16,031 nucleotides of DNA from Oscillospiraceae bacterium (GCA_016287555.1 JAEFAK010000014.1:1-16031); one strand, 5' to 3'. Positions 7,635 through 14,848 are shown, counted from the stretch's first letter. A program made the numbers and translations. Notes: generated from the sequence alone by a model not told the origin.

Positions 7635-8717
7635 AATTACACTATCGATCGAACGGCCGCCGAACCGGCCTACATCCAGCTTTATAAATGCTTTGTCAGG
7701 GACATAACCTCCGGCATCTACGCCTTCGGGGAAAGACTGCCCTCCAAGCGTACCGTCGCCGCGGAAACGGGCGTCAGCATCATAACGGCGGAGCACGCTT
7801 TCGCTCTTCTGGGCGAGGAGGGATATATCGAGAGCCGGGAGCGGAGCGGGAGCTACGTCCTATACCGCAGGGCGGATTTCCCGTCTCTGCCGGAAAAAGC
7901 CGTATCCGCCCCGGAGCAAAGCTCCGCAGGGACGCAAACGCCCGACCTCTTCCCTTTTTCCGTCATTTCGCGCACCGTGCGGAGAGTCCTTTCGGAATGG
8001 GGCGAGCGTCTTTTTGAGCGTTCGCCGAATTTCGGCATGCCGGAGCTCAAATACGAAATATGCAGATACCTCTCCCGAAGCAGCGGCATCTCCGTCTCTC
8101 CGGAGCAGGTCTTCATAGGCTCCGGCGCCGAATATCTCTACGGCCTTGCCGCGCAGTATCTCGGAAAAGAGCGGATTTTCGCGCTCGAGGACCCCTCTTA
8201 TGAGAAGATACGCGAGGTCTATCAGGCGCACGGCATCAATTGCGAGATGCTCCCTATGACGAGCGAGGGCATTTCCTCCTCGGCGCTCGAAAAAAGCGCC
8301 GCGACGGTCCTGCATGTGACGCCGTTCAACAGCTATCCGAGCGGAGTTTTCGCCGACATATCGAAAAAGCACGAATACATCCGTTGGGCAAGGCAGAGGG
8401 TCGGAGTCGTCATCGAGGATAATTTTGATTCCGAGCTCACGGTCTCCCACAAGGCGGAGGAGCCGCTTTTCTCCATGGCCGACGGGACGGACGTTATTTA
8501 CATTAATACTTTTTCTCGGACGATAGCGCCGTCGATCAGGGTCGGATACATGCTTCTTCCCGGATCGATGACGGAGGACTTCATGCTGCGCCTCGGCTTT
8601 TATTCATGCACGGTCCCCGTTCTCGACCAGATCGTCATTGCGGAGCTTTTGAAAAGCGGAGACTATGAGCGGCACCTCAACAGGGTCCGGAGAAAAAGGA
8701 GAAACGAACTCAAATAA
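7632..8717 (+). CDS. GntR/MocR-family regulator, short and lacking the PLP lysine
   Basis: A 361-residue protein with an N-terminal GntR winged helix (about 1-78; PAYIQLYKCFVRDITSG, LPSKRTVAAETGVS) and an aminotransferase-fold effector domain (about 105-361). The effector domain keeps MPELKYEICRYL, the HVTPFNSYPSG block (228-238) and IEDNFDSE (261-268). Two features are unusual. The motif normally FSKT, whose Lys binds pyridoxal phosphate, is FSRT with Arg296 (codon CGG, 8517-8519), and the usual EDDYDSE is EDNFDSE. The protein also stops inside the RRxRRxYRxRRD-like region (RRKRRNELK), so it lacks about 90-120 residues compared with usual MocR proteins of 440-500. Only 140 nt separate it from glpK, so the missing domain is not downstream. 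No good ribosome binding site is seen. It probably regulates the divergent ECF gene and itself. Normal PLP sensing is doubtful. Confidence 0.88.
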   Translation: MNYTIDRTAAEPAYIQLYKCFVRDITSGIYAFGERLPSKRTVAAETGVSIITAEHAFALLGEEGYIESRERSGSYVLYRRADFPSLPEKAVSAPEQSSAGTQTPDLFPFSVISRTVRRVLSEWGERLFERSPNFGMPELKYEICRYLSRSSGISVSPEQVFIGSGAEYLYGLAAQYLGKERIFALEDPSYEKIREVYQAHGINCEMLPMTSEGISSSALEKSAATVLHVTPFNSYPSGVFADISKKHEYIRWARQRVGVVIEDNFDSELTVSHKAEEPLFSMADGTDVIYINTFSRTIAPSIRVGYMLLPGSMTEDFMLRLGFYSCTVPVLDQIVIAELLKSGDYERHLNRVRRKRRNELK

Positions 8718-8727
8718 AGCTTATTGC

Positions 8728-8756
8728 GCGGCGCGGTCCGGACGGGACCGCGCCGC
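8728..8756 (+). terminator. GC-rich hairpin after the regulator gene, possible terminator
   Basis: A perfect 12-bp stem, GCGGCGCGGTCC (8728-8739) with GGACCGCGCCGC (8745-8756), has a 5-nt loop. The tail is only TTCATAT, so the T-tract is poor. Its position just after the regulator stop fits a terminator, but a weak one. Confidence 0.5.
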
Positions 8757-8769
8757 TTCATATCGCCTC

Positions 8770-8799
8770 TTGAAAAAGGCCGCTCTGAGAGAGTATACT
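8770..8799 (+). promoter_or_regulatory. Promoter of glpK
   Basis: A -35 box TTGAAA (8770-8775) and a -10 box TATACT (8794-8799) are 18 nt apart. Each has one mismatch from consensus. The predicted start is near 8806, about 50 nt before the glpK ATG. I see no clear cre site in this stretch. Confidence 0.75.
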
Positions 8800-8856
8800 T
8801 ATGCTGATAACGGCAGGGTCCGCGGACCTTCGCCCAAACGGCACCGGAGGTAAACC

Positions 8857-10347
8857 ATGGCCAAGTATATCCTTTCCATCGATCAGGGGACGACCAGCAG
8901 CCGCGCCATTTTATTTGACAGCGAGCAGAACATAGTCGCTTCGGCGCAGAAAGAGTTCACTCAGATATATCCCAGAGCGGGATGGGTAGAACACGACCCC
9001 ATGGAGATATACAGCGGCGTCGTCTCCGTTCTCTCAGAGGTCCTCGCGCGCTCCGAGGTCGATATCAACGATGTCGCGGCCATAGGCATTACCAACCAGC
9101 GCGAGACGACCGTCATCTGGGACAAGGAGACGGGGCTTCCCATATGCAACGCCATCGTATGGCAGTGCAGGAGGACGAGCGCGATATGCGACGAACTCAA
9201 AGCTCTCGGGCTTGAGGACTATATCAAGAAGACGACCGGGCTTGTGATCGACGCCTATTTTTCCGGAACGAAAATTAAATGGATACTCGACAACGTCGAT
9301 GGCGCGAGAATTCTCGCGGACGAGGGCAGGCTCCTTTTCGGGACGATAGACACATGGCTCGTCTGGAAGCTCACAAGAGGTCAGGCTCACGTCACGGACT
9401 ATACCAACGCCTCACGTACGATGCTGTATGACATTCATAATCTCAGATGGGACAAACGTCTGCTCGACGTGCTCGGGATACCGGAGAGCATGCTTCCCCG
9501 CGTCTGCGATTCATCCGAGGTCTACGGCACCTGCCGCCTGCTCGACAGGGACGTCCCCATCGCGGGCATAGCCGGCGATCAGCAGGCCGCGCTTTTCGGG
9601 CAGGGCTGCTTCAATCCCGGCGACGCGAAAAACACCTACGGCACAGGCTGCTTCCTGCTTATGAACACGGGCTCCGAGCCCGTCGAATCCCGCCACGGAC
9701 TGCTGACGACGATAGCCATCGGCCTGAACGGCAGGGTTCAGTACGCGCTTGAGGGCTCGGTATTCGTCGGCGGCGCCGTCATTCAGTGGCTGCGCGACGA
9801 GCTGCATTTCATTGAGACCGCTCCCGAGGCCGAGACCATGGCCAAAAAGGTCCCGGATACGGGCGGAGTGTATTTCGTCCCCGCCTTCACGGGGCTGGGC
9901 GCGCCCTACTGGGATATGTACGCTCGAGGCGCCATCGTCGGCATAACGCGCGGCACGAAGCCGGAGCATATAATACGCGCGGCTCAGGAGGCAATCGCCT
10001 ATCAGTCCATGGACCTCGTGAACGCCATGGAAAAAGACTGCGGAAGGACGCTCGCCGAGCTCAAGGTCGACGGCGGAGCCTGCAGAGACTCGTTCCTGAT
10101 GCAGTTTCAGGCCGACATACTCGGAAAGAGCGTCAAAAGGCCCGTCATACGCGAGACGACGGCGCTCGGCGCGGCTTTCCTGGCCGGTCTCGCCGTCGGC
10201 GTATGGGAGAGCACGGACGAGATAAGCAAAATATGGAGCTGCGACAGAGTATTCGACAGCTTCATGGACCCCGCCGAAAGGGCAAAACTCAGGCGCGGCT
10301 GGTCGCGTGCCGTCGGCCGCAGCCTCGACTGGGAAGAGCACGATTGA
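8857..10347 (+). CDS. glpK: Glycerol kinase
   Basis: A 496-residue, full-length FGGY-family kinase that converts glycerol and ATP to glycerol 3-phosphate in the cytoplasm. The phosphate-binding SIDQGTTSSR is at 7-16. Expected glycerol ligands are Arg82-Glu83 (NQRET), Trp102, Tyr134 and Asp241 (AGDQQAALFG). NTYGTGCF (259-266) and VDGGACRDSF (404-413) are the later family motifs. GGAGGT (8846-8851) lies 5 nt before the ATG. In many low-GC Firmicutes a loop before AGDQQ carries a His (in YHFYG) that is phosphorylated by HPr. Here that loop reads YGTCRLLDRDVPIAG with no His, so this control is probably absent. No glpF, glpD or regulator gene is adjacent. The gene stands alone and converges on rplL. 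Confidence 0.97.
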   Translation: MAKYILSIDQGTTSSRAILFDSEQNIVASAQKEFTQIYPRAGWVEHDPMEIYSGVVSVLSEVLARSEVDINDVAAIGITNQRETTVIWDKETGLPICNAIVWQCRRTSAICDELKALGLEDYIKKTTGLVIDAYFSGTKIKWILDNVDGARILADEGRLLFGTIDTWLVWKLTRGQAHVTDYTNASRTMLYDIHNLRWDKRLLDVLGIPESMLPRVCDSSEVYGTCRLLDRDVPIAGIAGDQQAALFGQGCFNPGDAKNTYGTGCFLLMNTGSEPVESRHGLLTTIAIGLNGRVQYALEGSVFVGGAVIQWLRDELHFIETAPEAETMAKKVPDTGGVYFVPAFTGLGAPYWDMYARGAIVGITRGTKPEHIIRAAQEAIAYQSMDLVNAMEKDCGRTLAELKVDGGACRDSFLMQFQADILGKSVKRPVIRETTALGAAFLAGLAVGVWESTDEISKIWSCDRVFDSFMDPAERAKLRRGWSRAVGRSLDWEEHD

Positions 10348-10382
10348 GAGCCGTTCGATTCCTGCCGGATCCTACAACAAAA

Positions 10383-10413
10383 AAAGACCGCAGGAGAAAT
10401 CCCTGCGGTCTTT
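10383..10413. terminator. Terminator between glpK and rplL
   Basis: A perfect 12-bp stem, AAAGACCGCAGG (10383-10394) with CCTGCGGTCTTT (10402-10413), has a 7-nt loop. On the minus strand the stem runs into a run of T followed by GTTG, which makes a strong end for rplL. On the plus strand the tail CGATTTG is weaker, but the hairpin can serve glpK too. Confidence 0.9.
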
Positions 10414-10427
10414 CGATTTGTCTGAAC

Positions 10428-10802
10428 TTACTTGAGTTCGACCTTGGCGCCGACAGCCTCGAGCTTGGACTTGAGCTCTTCGGCCTCTTCCTTGGAGGCG
10501 CCTTCCTTGATCTTGGCGGGGATGCCCTCGACGAGAGCCTTCGCTTCGGCAAGGCCGAGGCCGGTGATGCCGCGGACTTCCTTGATGACCTTGATCTTCT
10601 CAGCACCGAAGTCGGTCATGACGACGTCGAACTCGGTCTTCTCTTCGACAGCGGCGGCGGCAGCAGCGGGAGCAGCGGCCACGGCGGCGGCAGCGGCGGA
10701 AACGCCGAAGGTCTCCTCAAGAGCGTGAACCAGCTCGGAGAGCTCGAGAACGCTGAGAGCCTTAACTTCTTCGATCAGAGCATTGACTTTTTCGCTAGCC
10801 AT
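10428..10802 (-). CDS. rplL: Ribosomal protein bL12 (L7/L12)
   Basis: A 124-residue stalk protein of normal length. Residues 1-33 are the dimerisation domain that binds L10, 34-52 an Ala-rich hinge, and 53-124 the globular domain that recruits translation GTPases, with the conserved EKIKVIKEVRGITGLGLAEAK (68-88). TAGGAGG precedes the ATG by about 10 nt. It lies 40 nt downstream of rplJ in the same operon and ends at the terminator near 10383-10413, with no rpoB behind it. Confidence 0.98.
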   Translation of the reverse strand: MASEKVNALIEEVKALSVLELSELVHALEETFGVSAAAAAVAAAPAAAAAAVEEKTEFDVVMTDFGAEKIKVIKEVRGITGLGLAEAKALVEGIPAKIKEGASKEEAEELKSKLEAVGAKVELK

Positions 10803-10842
10803 TTTTAATTTTCCTCCTAAATTCTTGGTTGTCTTCGCAGCG

Positions 10843-11373
10843 TTACTCGGCTGCAGGGGCTTCGGCGGCGGGGGCCGCGCCGTTCTTCTCCGCGATCTGG
10901 TTCAGGACCACGGCCAGGCTCGTGATGGGAGCAAGCAGGGTGCCGAAGACCTGGGAGTAAAGGGCGTCCTTGGAAGGAAGCGCGGAGATCTCCTTGATCT
11001 CGGACTCGCTGAGCACCTTGCCGTCCATAAAGGCGGCCTTGATGTTGAAAACATCGTTGAGCCTGTCGGAGTAGTCGCTGATTATGCGGAAGGGAGCGAT
11101 GGGGTCGCCGGTGCTGGTCGCAAGAGCAGTCGTGCCGTGAAGGACGGGATCGAGCTCCTTCAGGCCGCAATCGTCGAGAGCGAAGCGAGTGAGAGTATTC
11201 TTGATGACGGAATACTCGACATCATTCTTGCGAAGTTCCGCGCGCATCTCGGTGTCCTGGGCGACGTTGATGCCCTTGTAGTCCACGAGCACGCCGGAGC
11301 CGGCATTCTTGATGCGCTCGACAAGCGCCGCAACGATAGCCTGCTTCTCGCTGAGAACTTTTGCGTTCGGCAT
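10843..11373 (-). CDS. rplJ: Ribosomal protein uL10
   Basis: A 176-residue protein that anchors L7/L12 dimers to 23S rRNA as the base of the ribosomal stalk. The N-terminal rRNA-binding domain shows the pattern KNAGSGVLVDYKGINVAQ, AELRKNDVEYSVIKNTL and GTTALATS. The C-terminal end (AAPAAEAPAAE) is an Ala/Pro-rich tail after the L12-binding helix. An in-frame start exists at 11448, but I chose the ATG at 11373. GGAGGT (11380-11385) is 6 nt upstream, MPNAKVLSEK is the usual family start, and the extra 25 residues would be translated from the leader RNA. L10-L12 likely controls the operon through the leader. Confidence 0.96.
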   Translation of the reverse strand: MPNAKVLSEKQAIVAALVERIKNAGSGVLVDYKGINVAQDTEMRAELRKNDVEYSVIKNTLTRFALDDCGLKELDPVLHGTTALATSTGDPIAPFRIISDYSDRLNDVFNIKAAFMDGKVLSESEIKEISALPSKDALYSQVFGTLLAPITSLAVVLNQIAEKNGAAPAAEAPAAE

Positions 11374-11399
11374 GTTTACACCTCCGGGTAATCTTTCGC

Positions 11400-11515
11400 G
11401 CCCTAAAAGAAAATCCCTATGCCCGAAGGACATAAGGACAGAAAGCAATCAATGATGAGATTGATGCCGTCCTCGGCGGGATTTACGGCTTTCGCCACCC
11501 GCTGTCTTTGGAGCG
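11400..11515 (-). ncRNA. L10 leader, cis-regulatory RNA of rplJL
   Basis: On the minus strand, AAGACAGCGGG begins a stem that closes with ATCCCGCCGAGG (revcomp of 11471-11482). The inner hairpin GGC-GAAA-GCC (11487-11496) has a GNRA loop. This matches the conserved GACAGCRGG...CCYGCCGAGG core of the Firmicutes L10 leader (Rfam L10_leader), which binds the L10-L12 complex through a kink-turn. It sits right after the predicted start and before rplJ. The match is from memory of the consensus and should be confirmed with a covariance model. Confidence 0.82.
11405..11437 (-). terminator. Attenuator hairpin inside the L10 leader
   Basis: On the minus strand CCTTATGTCC (11437-11428) pairs with GGGCATAGGG (11424-11415), with two GU pairs and a 3-nt loop. 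It is followed by ATTTTCTTTT (11414-11405). This is an intrinsic terminator about 30 nt before the rplJ ribosome binding site. It fits feedback by premature termination when free L10-L12 is in excess. Confidence 0.75.
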
Positions 11516-11522
11516 CTTTGCT

Positions 11523-11551
11523 ATATTAACAGCATTATCCCCCGTTGTCAA
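11523..11551 (-). promoter_or_regulatory. Promoter of rplJL
   Basis: On the minus strand, a perfect -35 box TTGACA (11551-11546) lies 17 nt from TAATAT (11528-11523), which has four of six consensus bases. The predicted start is near 11516, just ahead of the L10 leader core. Confidence 0.8.
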
Positions 11552-11589
11552 CTGTTTTTTATTCTTTTCTTAATTAATTTCACTAGTAA

Positions 11590-11618
11590 TTGAAAACATC
11601 TTCGGAAAGGGATATAAT
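11590..11618 (+). promoter_or_regulatory. Promoter of the LTA-synthase-family gene
   Basis: A -35 box TTGAAA (11590-11595) and a perfect -10 box TATAAT (11613-11618) are 17 nt apart. The start should be near 11625, giving a short leader of about 27 nt. It is divergent from the rplJL promoter about 40 nt away. Confidence 0.88.
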
Positions 11619-11651
11619 CCGATCATCCCGATAGCAGCACGGAGGTCTTCG

Positions 11652-13574
11652 ATGCATACAAAGCGCAGCAGAGCAGCCGATATTCTCGGGGCAAAGCCCG
11701 TCCTGTCAACGGTCGTGATCGCCCTGGCGGCAGCGCTCGTCCTTGAAATGTTGAACCAGCGCTCGTTCGCCGGTCTTTTTTCTCTCATATTCCGTTCACC
11801 GCTGATCTTTCTTTCCAGCTTCGCCATCGTCTTATTTACTTTTTCCTTTACGCTGCTGTTTCGGAGAAGGGTCTTCGCAGTCTCACTCGTCGGTATGGTC
11901 TGGCTGCTTTTCGGCATAACGGACTTCTTCACTCTCACTCTGCGCGGTACCCCCTTCTCCGCGCGCGATCTCATGCTGCTCGCCTCTTTCTTTGAGGTCG
12001 CCGGAGTGTATTTCAAAATCTGGCACATGGTACTGATGGGGCTGTTTCTCGCCGGTCTCGTCGTGCTTTTCGTCTTCATTTTCCGCAGAGCCGGAAAGAG
12101 CGCGCTCCTGTCCCCCGTAAGGCGGGCGGCGGCAGTCTGCTGCGCGGCTCTTATCGCCGCTGCGGCATTCGTATACATGGGGCTCGCTTACGATCTCAAC
12201 GGAGACTTTCTTTTTATCAACGACGCATACGAGACGTGCGGGTTCCCTTACTGCTTTTCGTGCAGTATTTTTCAAAACGGGATCGCAAAGCCGCGCGACT
12301 ATTCCGTCGAGGAGGTCGGTCAGATCGTCGGGGATATCGACCCGGAGCCGGAAGGCGTTCTTCCGAACGTCATATTTGTCCAGCTCGAATCCTTCATCGA
12401 TCCTTCAGAGATAAAGGACATGGTCTTCGAGGACGATCCCGTCCCGAACTTTACGCGGCTCAAAGCAGAATGTCCCTCGGGCTATCTTTCCGTCCCCACG
12501 ATAGGCGGAGGTACGGTAAACACCGAATTTGAAGTCCTTACGGGGATGAATATAGACTATTTCGGCATCGGCGAATATCCGTATGAGTCTGTTCTCCAGG
12601 ATACCCCCTGCGAATCGCTGGCTTATATACTATCCGATCTGACTCCGCACGCAATACATAATCACAGCGGCAGCTTCTATGACAGGAACGTTGTCTATTC
12701 AAATCTCGGCTTTAAAACGTATACCTCGCTTGAATATATGTCGGGAGTAACCGTCAACGAATCCGGCTGGGCCGAGGACCGCATCCTGACTAAGTATATC
12801 CGCGAGGCGCTCGATTCCACGGAGGGGCGCGATTTTATATTCGCTGTCTCCGTCCAGGCGCACGGGAAATACCCCGAAGACGAGGACGAGCCCGATGACG
12901 GCGACGATTACAGGGGCATGGATTACTACGTCTCCCAGCTTTCCGGCTCGGACGAATTCATAGGAGAGCTCACCGAGTATCTCAAAGCGCGCCGGGAGCC
13001 CACCGTCGTCGTTTTCTACGGAGATCATCTTCCCTCGATAGGACTTGAGGACGAAGACCTTGCCTCCGGTACGCTCTACAAGACCGAATATGCCGTCTGG
13101 TACAACTACGGGGTCCTTGAAGGAGAAGACGAAGATCTGGAGGCTTACCGGCTCGGCTCAAGAGTGTTCGAGCTTATCGGCTTCAGCGGCGGCATCATGC
13201 CGGAATTCCATAAGGCAAATTACGGCGCCGAAACATACTATGACGAGCTTGAGCTGCTGCAGTACGACCTGCTGTACGGGGATAAGCACGCCTTTCAGGG
13301 CGAGCCGCCCGTGCCGACCGAGCTCCAGATGGGACTGGATGAAATAAAAATATCTTCCGCGGAGACGCGCTCCGGGAAGACATTTATATACGGGGAAAAC
13401 TTTACGCCCTTCAGCGTTGTGACCGTAAACGGGAACAGGCGCGCGACGGAGTTCGTCGCGCCCTCGTGCCTCTCGGTCTCCGTCACTGCGGAGCCCGGCG
13501 ACGAGATCAGCGTCGTCCAGCTGGCGACGGACAGGGTCGAGCTGAGCAGAACGCAGACTTACGTGTTCAGATAG
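11652..13574 (+). CDS. LTA-synthase-family membrane phosphoglycerol transferase/sulfatase-fold protein
   Basis: A 640-residue membrane enzyme. About five membrane helices (roughly 17-34, 49-71, 75-95, 125-145, 157-178) lead to an outside alkaline-phosphatase-fold domain (about 237-540). PNVIFVQLESF carries metal-binding Glu246. TIGGGTVNTEFEVLTG carries the likely Thr288 nucleophile. VQAHGKY has His404 and FYGDHLPS has Asp458-His459. These match the lipoteichoic acid synthase family, which moves glycerol phosphate from phosphatidylglycerol to polymer or glycan. The exact product here is unknown. Residues 560-640 form an extra Ig/IPT-like beta domain (KTFIYGENFTPFSVVTVNG) not found in standard LtaS. 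GGAGGT (11641-11646) is 5 nt before the ATG. The gene is monocistronic and tail to tail with rsmE, with just 2 nt between the stops. Confidence 0.9.
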   Translation: MHTKRSRAADILGAKPVLSTVVIALAAALVLEMLNQRSFAGLFSLIFRSPLIFLSSFAIVLFTFSFTLLFRRRVFAVSLVGMVWLLFGITDFFTLTLRGTPFSARDLMLLASFFEVAGVYFKIWHMVLMGLFLAGLVVLFVFIFRRAGKSALLSPVRRAAAVCCAALIAAAAFVYMGLAYDLNGDFLFINDAYETCGFPYCFSCSIFQNGIAKPRDYSVEEVGQIVGDIDPEPEGVLPNVIFVQLESFIDPSEIKDMVFEDDPVPNFTRLKAECPSGYLSVPTIGGGTVNTEFEVLTGMNIDYFGIGEYPYESVLQDTPCESLAYILSDLTPHAIHNHSGSFYDRNVVYSNLGFKTYTSLEYMSGVTVNESGWAEDRILTKYIREALDSTEGRDFIFAVSVQAHGKYPEDEDEPDDGDDYRGMDYYVSQLSGSDEFIGELTEYLKARREPTVVVFYGDHLPSIGLEDEDLASGTLYKTEYAVWYNYGVLEGEDEDLEAYRLGSRVFELIGFSGGIMPEFHKANYGAETYYDELELLQYDLLYGDKHAFQGEPPVPTELQMGLDEIKISSAETRSGKTFIYGENFTPFSVVTVNGNRRATEFVAPSCLSVSVTAEPGDEISVVQLATDRVELSRTQTYVFR

Positions 13575-13576
13575 CT

Positions 13577-14305
13577 TCAGCCCAGGTTCCCCGTCAGCAG
13601 CATGACGGACGAGACGGCGACGGCGGGCGCAGTCTCACAGCGGAGGATGCGCGCCCCGAGCGTGGCGGTAATGAGGCGCATATCGGCCGCTCTTGCAGCC
13701 TCCGAGGGCTCAAATCCCCCCTCCGGGCCTGTCACTACCGCTACGGAGGCCGGCTTGAAGGTCATTATATCGCGCAGCGATTCCCCGCCTTCTTCATAAA
13801 AGAAAATGGCGAGCTCGCTTCTGGAAGCTTCAAGAAGCATATCGTCATAAGACGACACAAAGCGCACTTCGGGTATGACCCCCCTTCCGCACTGCTTTGC
13901 AGCCTCTTCGGCTATACGGCCGAGGCGGCTGCATTTTTTATTGGCGGAAATGTCGTCCGGTCGGCTGACACAGCGCTCGGAGGGATAGAATACGATCTTT
14001 TTCGCCCCGAGCTCGACCGTCTTCTGGACAATGGTCTCGGCCTTGTCGCCCTTGGGCCACGCGGCATATACCGTAACGTCGACGTCCGGCTCGCCCGCGC
14101 TCGGCCCCTGTCCGATTATCTCAGCCTCCAGAGTGCCCGGAGAAGAGCTTTTTACACGGCATGAGTAGTCCGTCCCCTTTCCGTCGCAGACGGTCACTAC
14201 CTCGCCCTCTCGAAGGCGCAGCACTTTGGCGTGCTCTGCGTCCTTTCCGTTTATATAGGCTATGCCGCCGAAAATGTTGCTGGCGGTCACGAAAAATCTG
14301 GCCAA
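13577..14305 (-). CDS. rsmE: 16S rRNA (uracil-1498-N3)-methyltransferase
   Basis: A 242-residue SPOUT methyltransferase that methylates U1498 of 16S rRNA using S-adenosylmethionine. The N-terminal PUA-like part begins MARFFV and contains AEHAKVLRLREGEVV. The C-terminal trefoil-knot motifs are VTGPEGGF (191-198) and LGARILRCETA (216-226). PKGDKAETIVQKTVELGA (84-101) and QCGRGVIPEV (138-147) are also family-typical. The start codon is TTG (14305-14303), preceded by AAAGGA about 9 nt upstream. There is no nearby ATG, and MARFFV is the normal family start. It follows cdd on the same strand after a 150-nt gap. Its frequent partner prmA is not here. Confidence 0.95.
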   Translation of the reverse strand: MARFFVTASNIFGGIAYINGKDAEHAKVLRLREGEVVTVCDGKGTDYSCRVKSSSPGTLEAEIIGQGPSAGEPDVDVTVYAAWPKGDKAETIVQKTVELGAKKIVFYPSERCVSRPDDISANKKCSRLGRIAEEAAKQCGRGVIPEVRFVSSYDDMLLEASRSELAIFFYEEGGESLRDIMTFKPASVAVVTGPEGGFEPSEAARAADMRLITATLGARILRCETAPAVAVSSVMLLTGNLG

Positions 14306-14455
14306 TTGGATCAGTCCTTTCCGGGCTTCGCGCGGATTCGGCGCGGAGCGCAGGATATATGGAAGACGGTCTTTAACACTGCAGAAGGAATGTGCTGCAG
14401 CGTCCGGGAGTAGGTTTCGCGGCGCGCGAACAAGGGCCGCGCGTCCATCCCCGGG
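14306..14455 (-). other. Intergenic stretch between cdd and rsmE with hairpins
   Basis: This 150-nt stretch holds no recognised gene. It has two inverted repeats: CTGCAG at 14380-14385 and 14396-14401, separated by 10 nt, and CGCGGC with GCCGCG around 14419-14441. Neither is followed by a T run, so they are poor terminators. A 45-codon open frame (14448-14311) has no proper ribosome binding site. A promoter or processing site for rsmE may be here, but I cannot identify one. Confidence 0.4.
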
Positions 14456-14848
14456 TCAGCCCTCGTAAGCTTCGAAAGGATGCGGGAGAAGCTGGCTCAG
14501 GCGGTAGCTCGTATAGCGTCCGTCGCCCCTGGCGCTGAGGATCTCGATATCCGAGCTGAACTCGGAGATGAACTGTCTGCAAAGGCCGCAGGGCATACAG
14601 TACGATTCGCTGTCGGCGGCCACCGCGAGCATGACGAAGCCCTTGCGGCGGCCGTCGCTTACGGCCTTGGAAAGAGCGACCCGCTCTGCGCATATCGTCA
14701 CGCCGAGGGATGAATTTTCAATATTGCAGCCTGTATATACCGTCCCGTCCGAGCAGAGCAGCGCAGCGCCGACCTTGAAGCCGGAGTAAGGCGCCCATGC
14801 GTTCTCGGATGCGGCGAACGCGGCGTTGATGAGTTCTCTGTCTGTCAT
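14456..14848 (-). CDS. cdd: Cytidine deaminase
   Basis: A 130-residue, full-length homotetrameric-type enzyme that turns cytidine and deoxycytidine into uridine and deoxyuridine for pyrimidine salvage. The zinc ligands are Cys53 (TICAER, with catalytic Glu55), Cys87 and Cys90 (MPCGLCRQ). CNIENSS (41-47) is the substrate-binding loop and YSGFKVGAAL (21-30) the usual N-terminal motif. GGAGGA (14855-14860) is 6 nt before the ATG. The ATG overlaps the stop of the gtrA-like gene by 4 nt (ATGA), so the two are translationally coupled. The pairing with a GtrA protein has no obvious pathway meaning. Confidence 0.97.
   Translation of the reverse strand: MTDRELINAAFAASENAWAPYSGFKVGAALLCSDGTVYTGCNIENSSLGVTICAERVALSKAVSDGRRKGFVMLAVAADSESYCMPCGLCRQFISEFSSDIEILSARGDGRYTSYRLSQLLPHPFEAYEG

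Noticed and set aside
8718..8856. Frameshifted remainder of the MocR C-terminal domain
   Set aside because: Only about 140 nt are available, and they hold a hairpin and the glpK promoter. No frame resembles the missing aminotransferase end, so a simple frameshift does not explain the short protein.
9511..10341. Minus-strand open frame of 276 codons
   Set aside because: Antisense to glpK, which is unmistakable; no recognisable domain.
10660..10700. GC-rich trinucleotide-like repeat (GCGGCGGCAGC...)
   Set aside because: It simply encodes the Ala-rich hinge of L7/L12.
11374..11448. Upstream extension of rplJ to an ATG at 11448
   Set aside because: It would translate the L10 leader and attenuator, lacks family similarity, and the ATG at 11373 has a strong ribosome binding site.
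14311..14448. 45-codon minus-strand open frame between cdd and rsmE
   Set aside because: No usable ribosome binding site, Arg-rich GC-driven composition and no known family. It could be chance.
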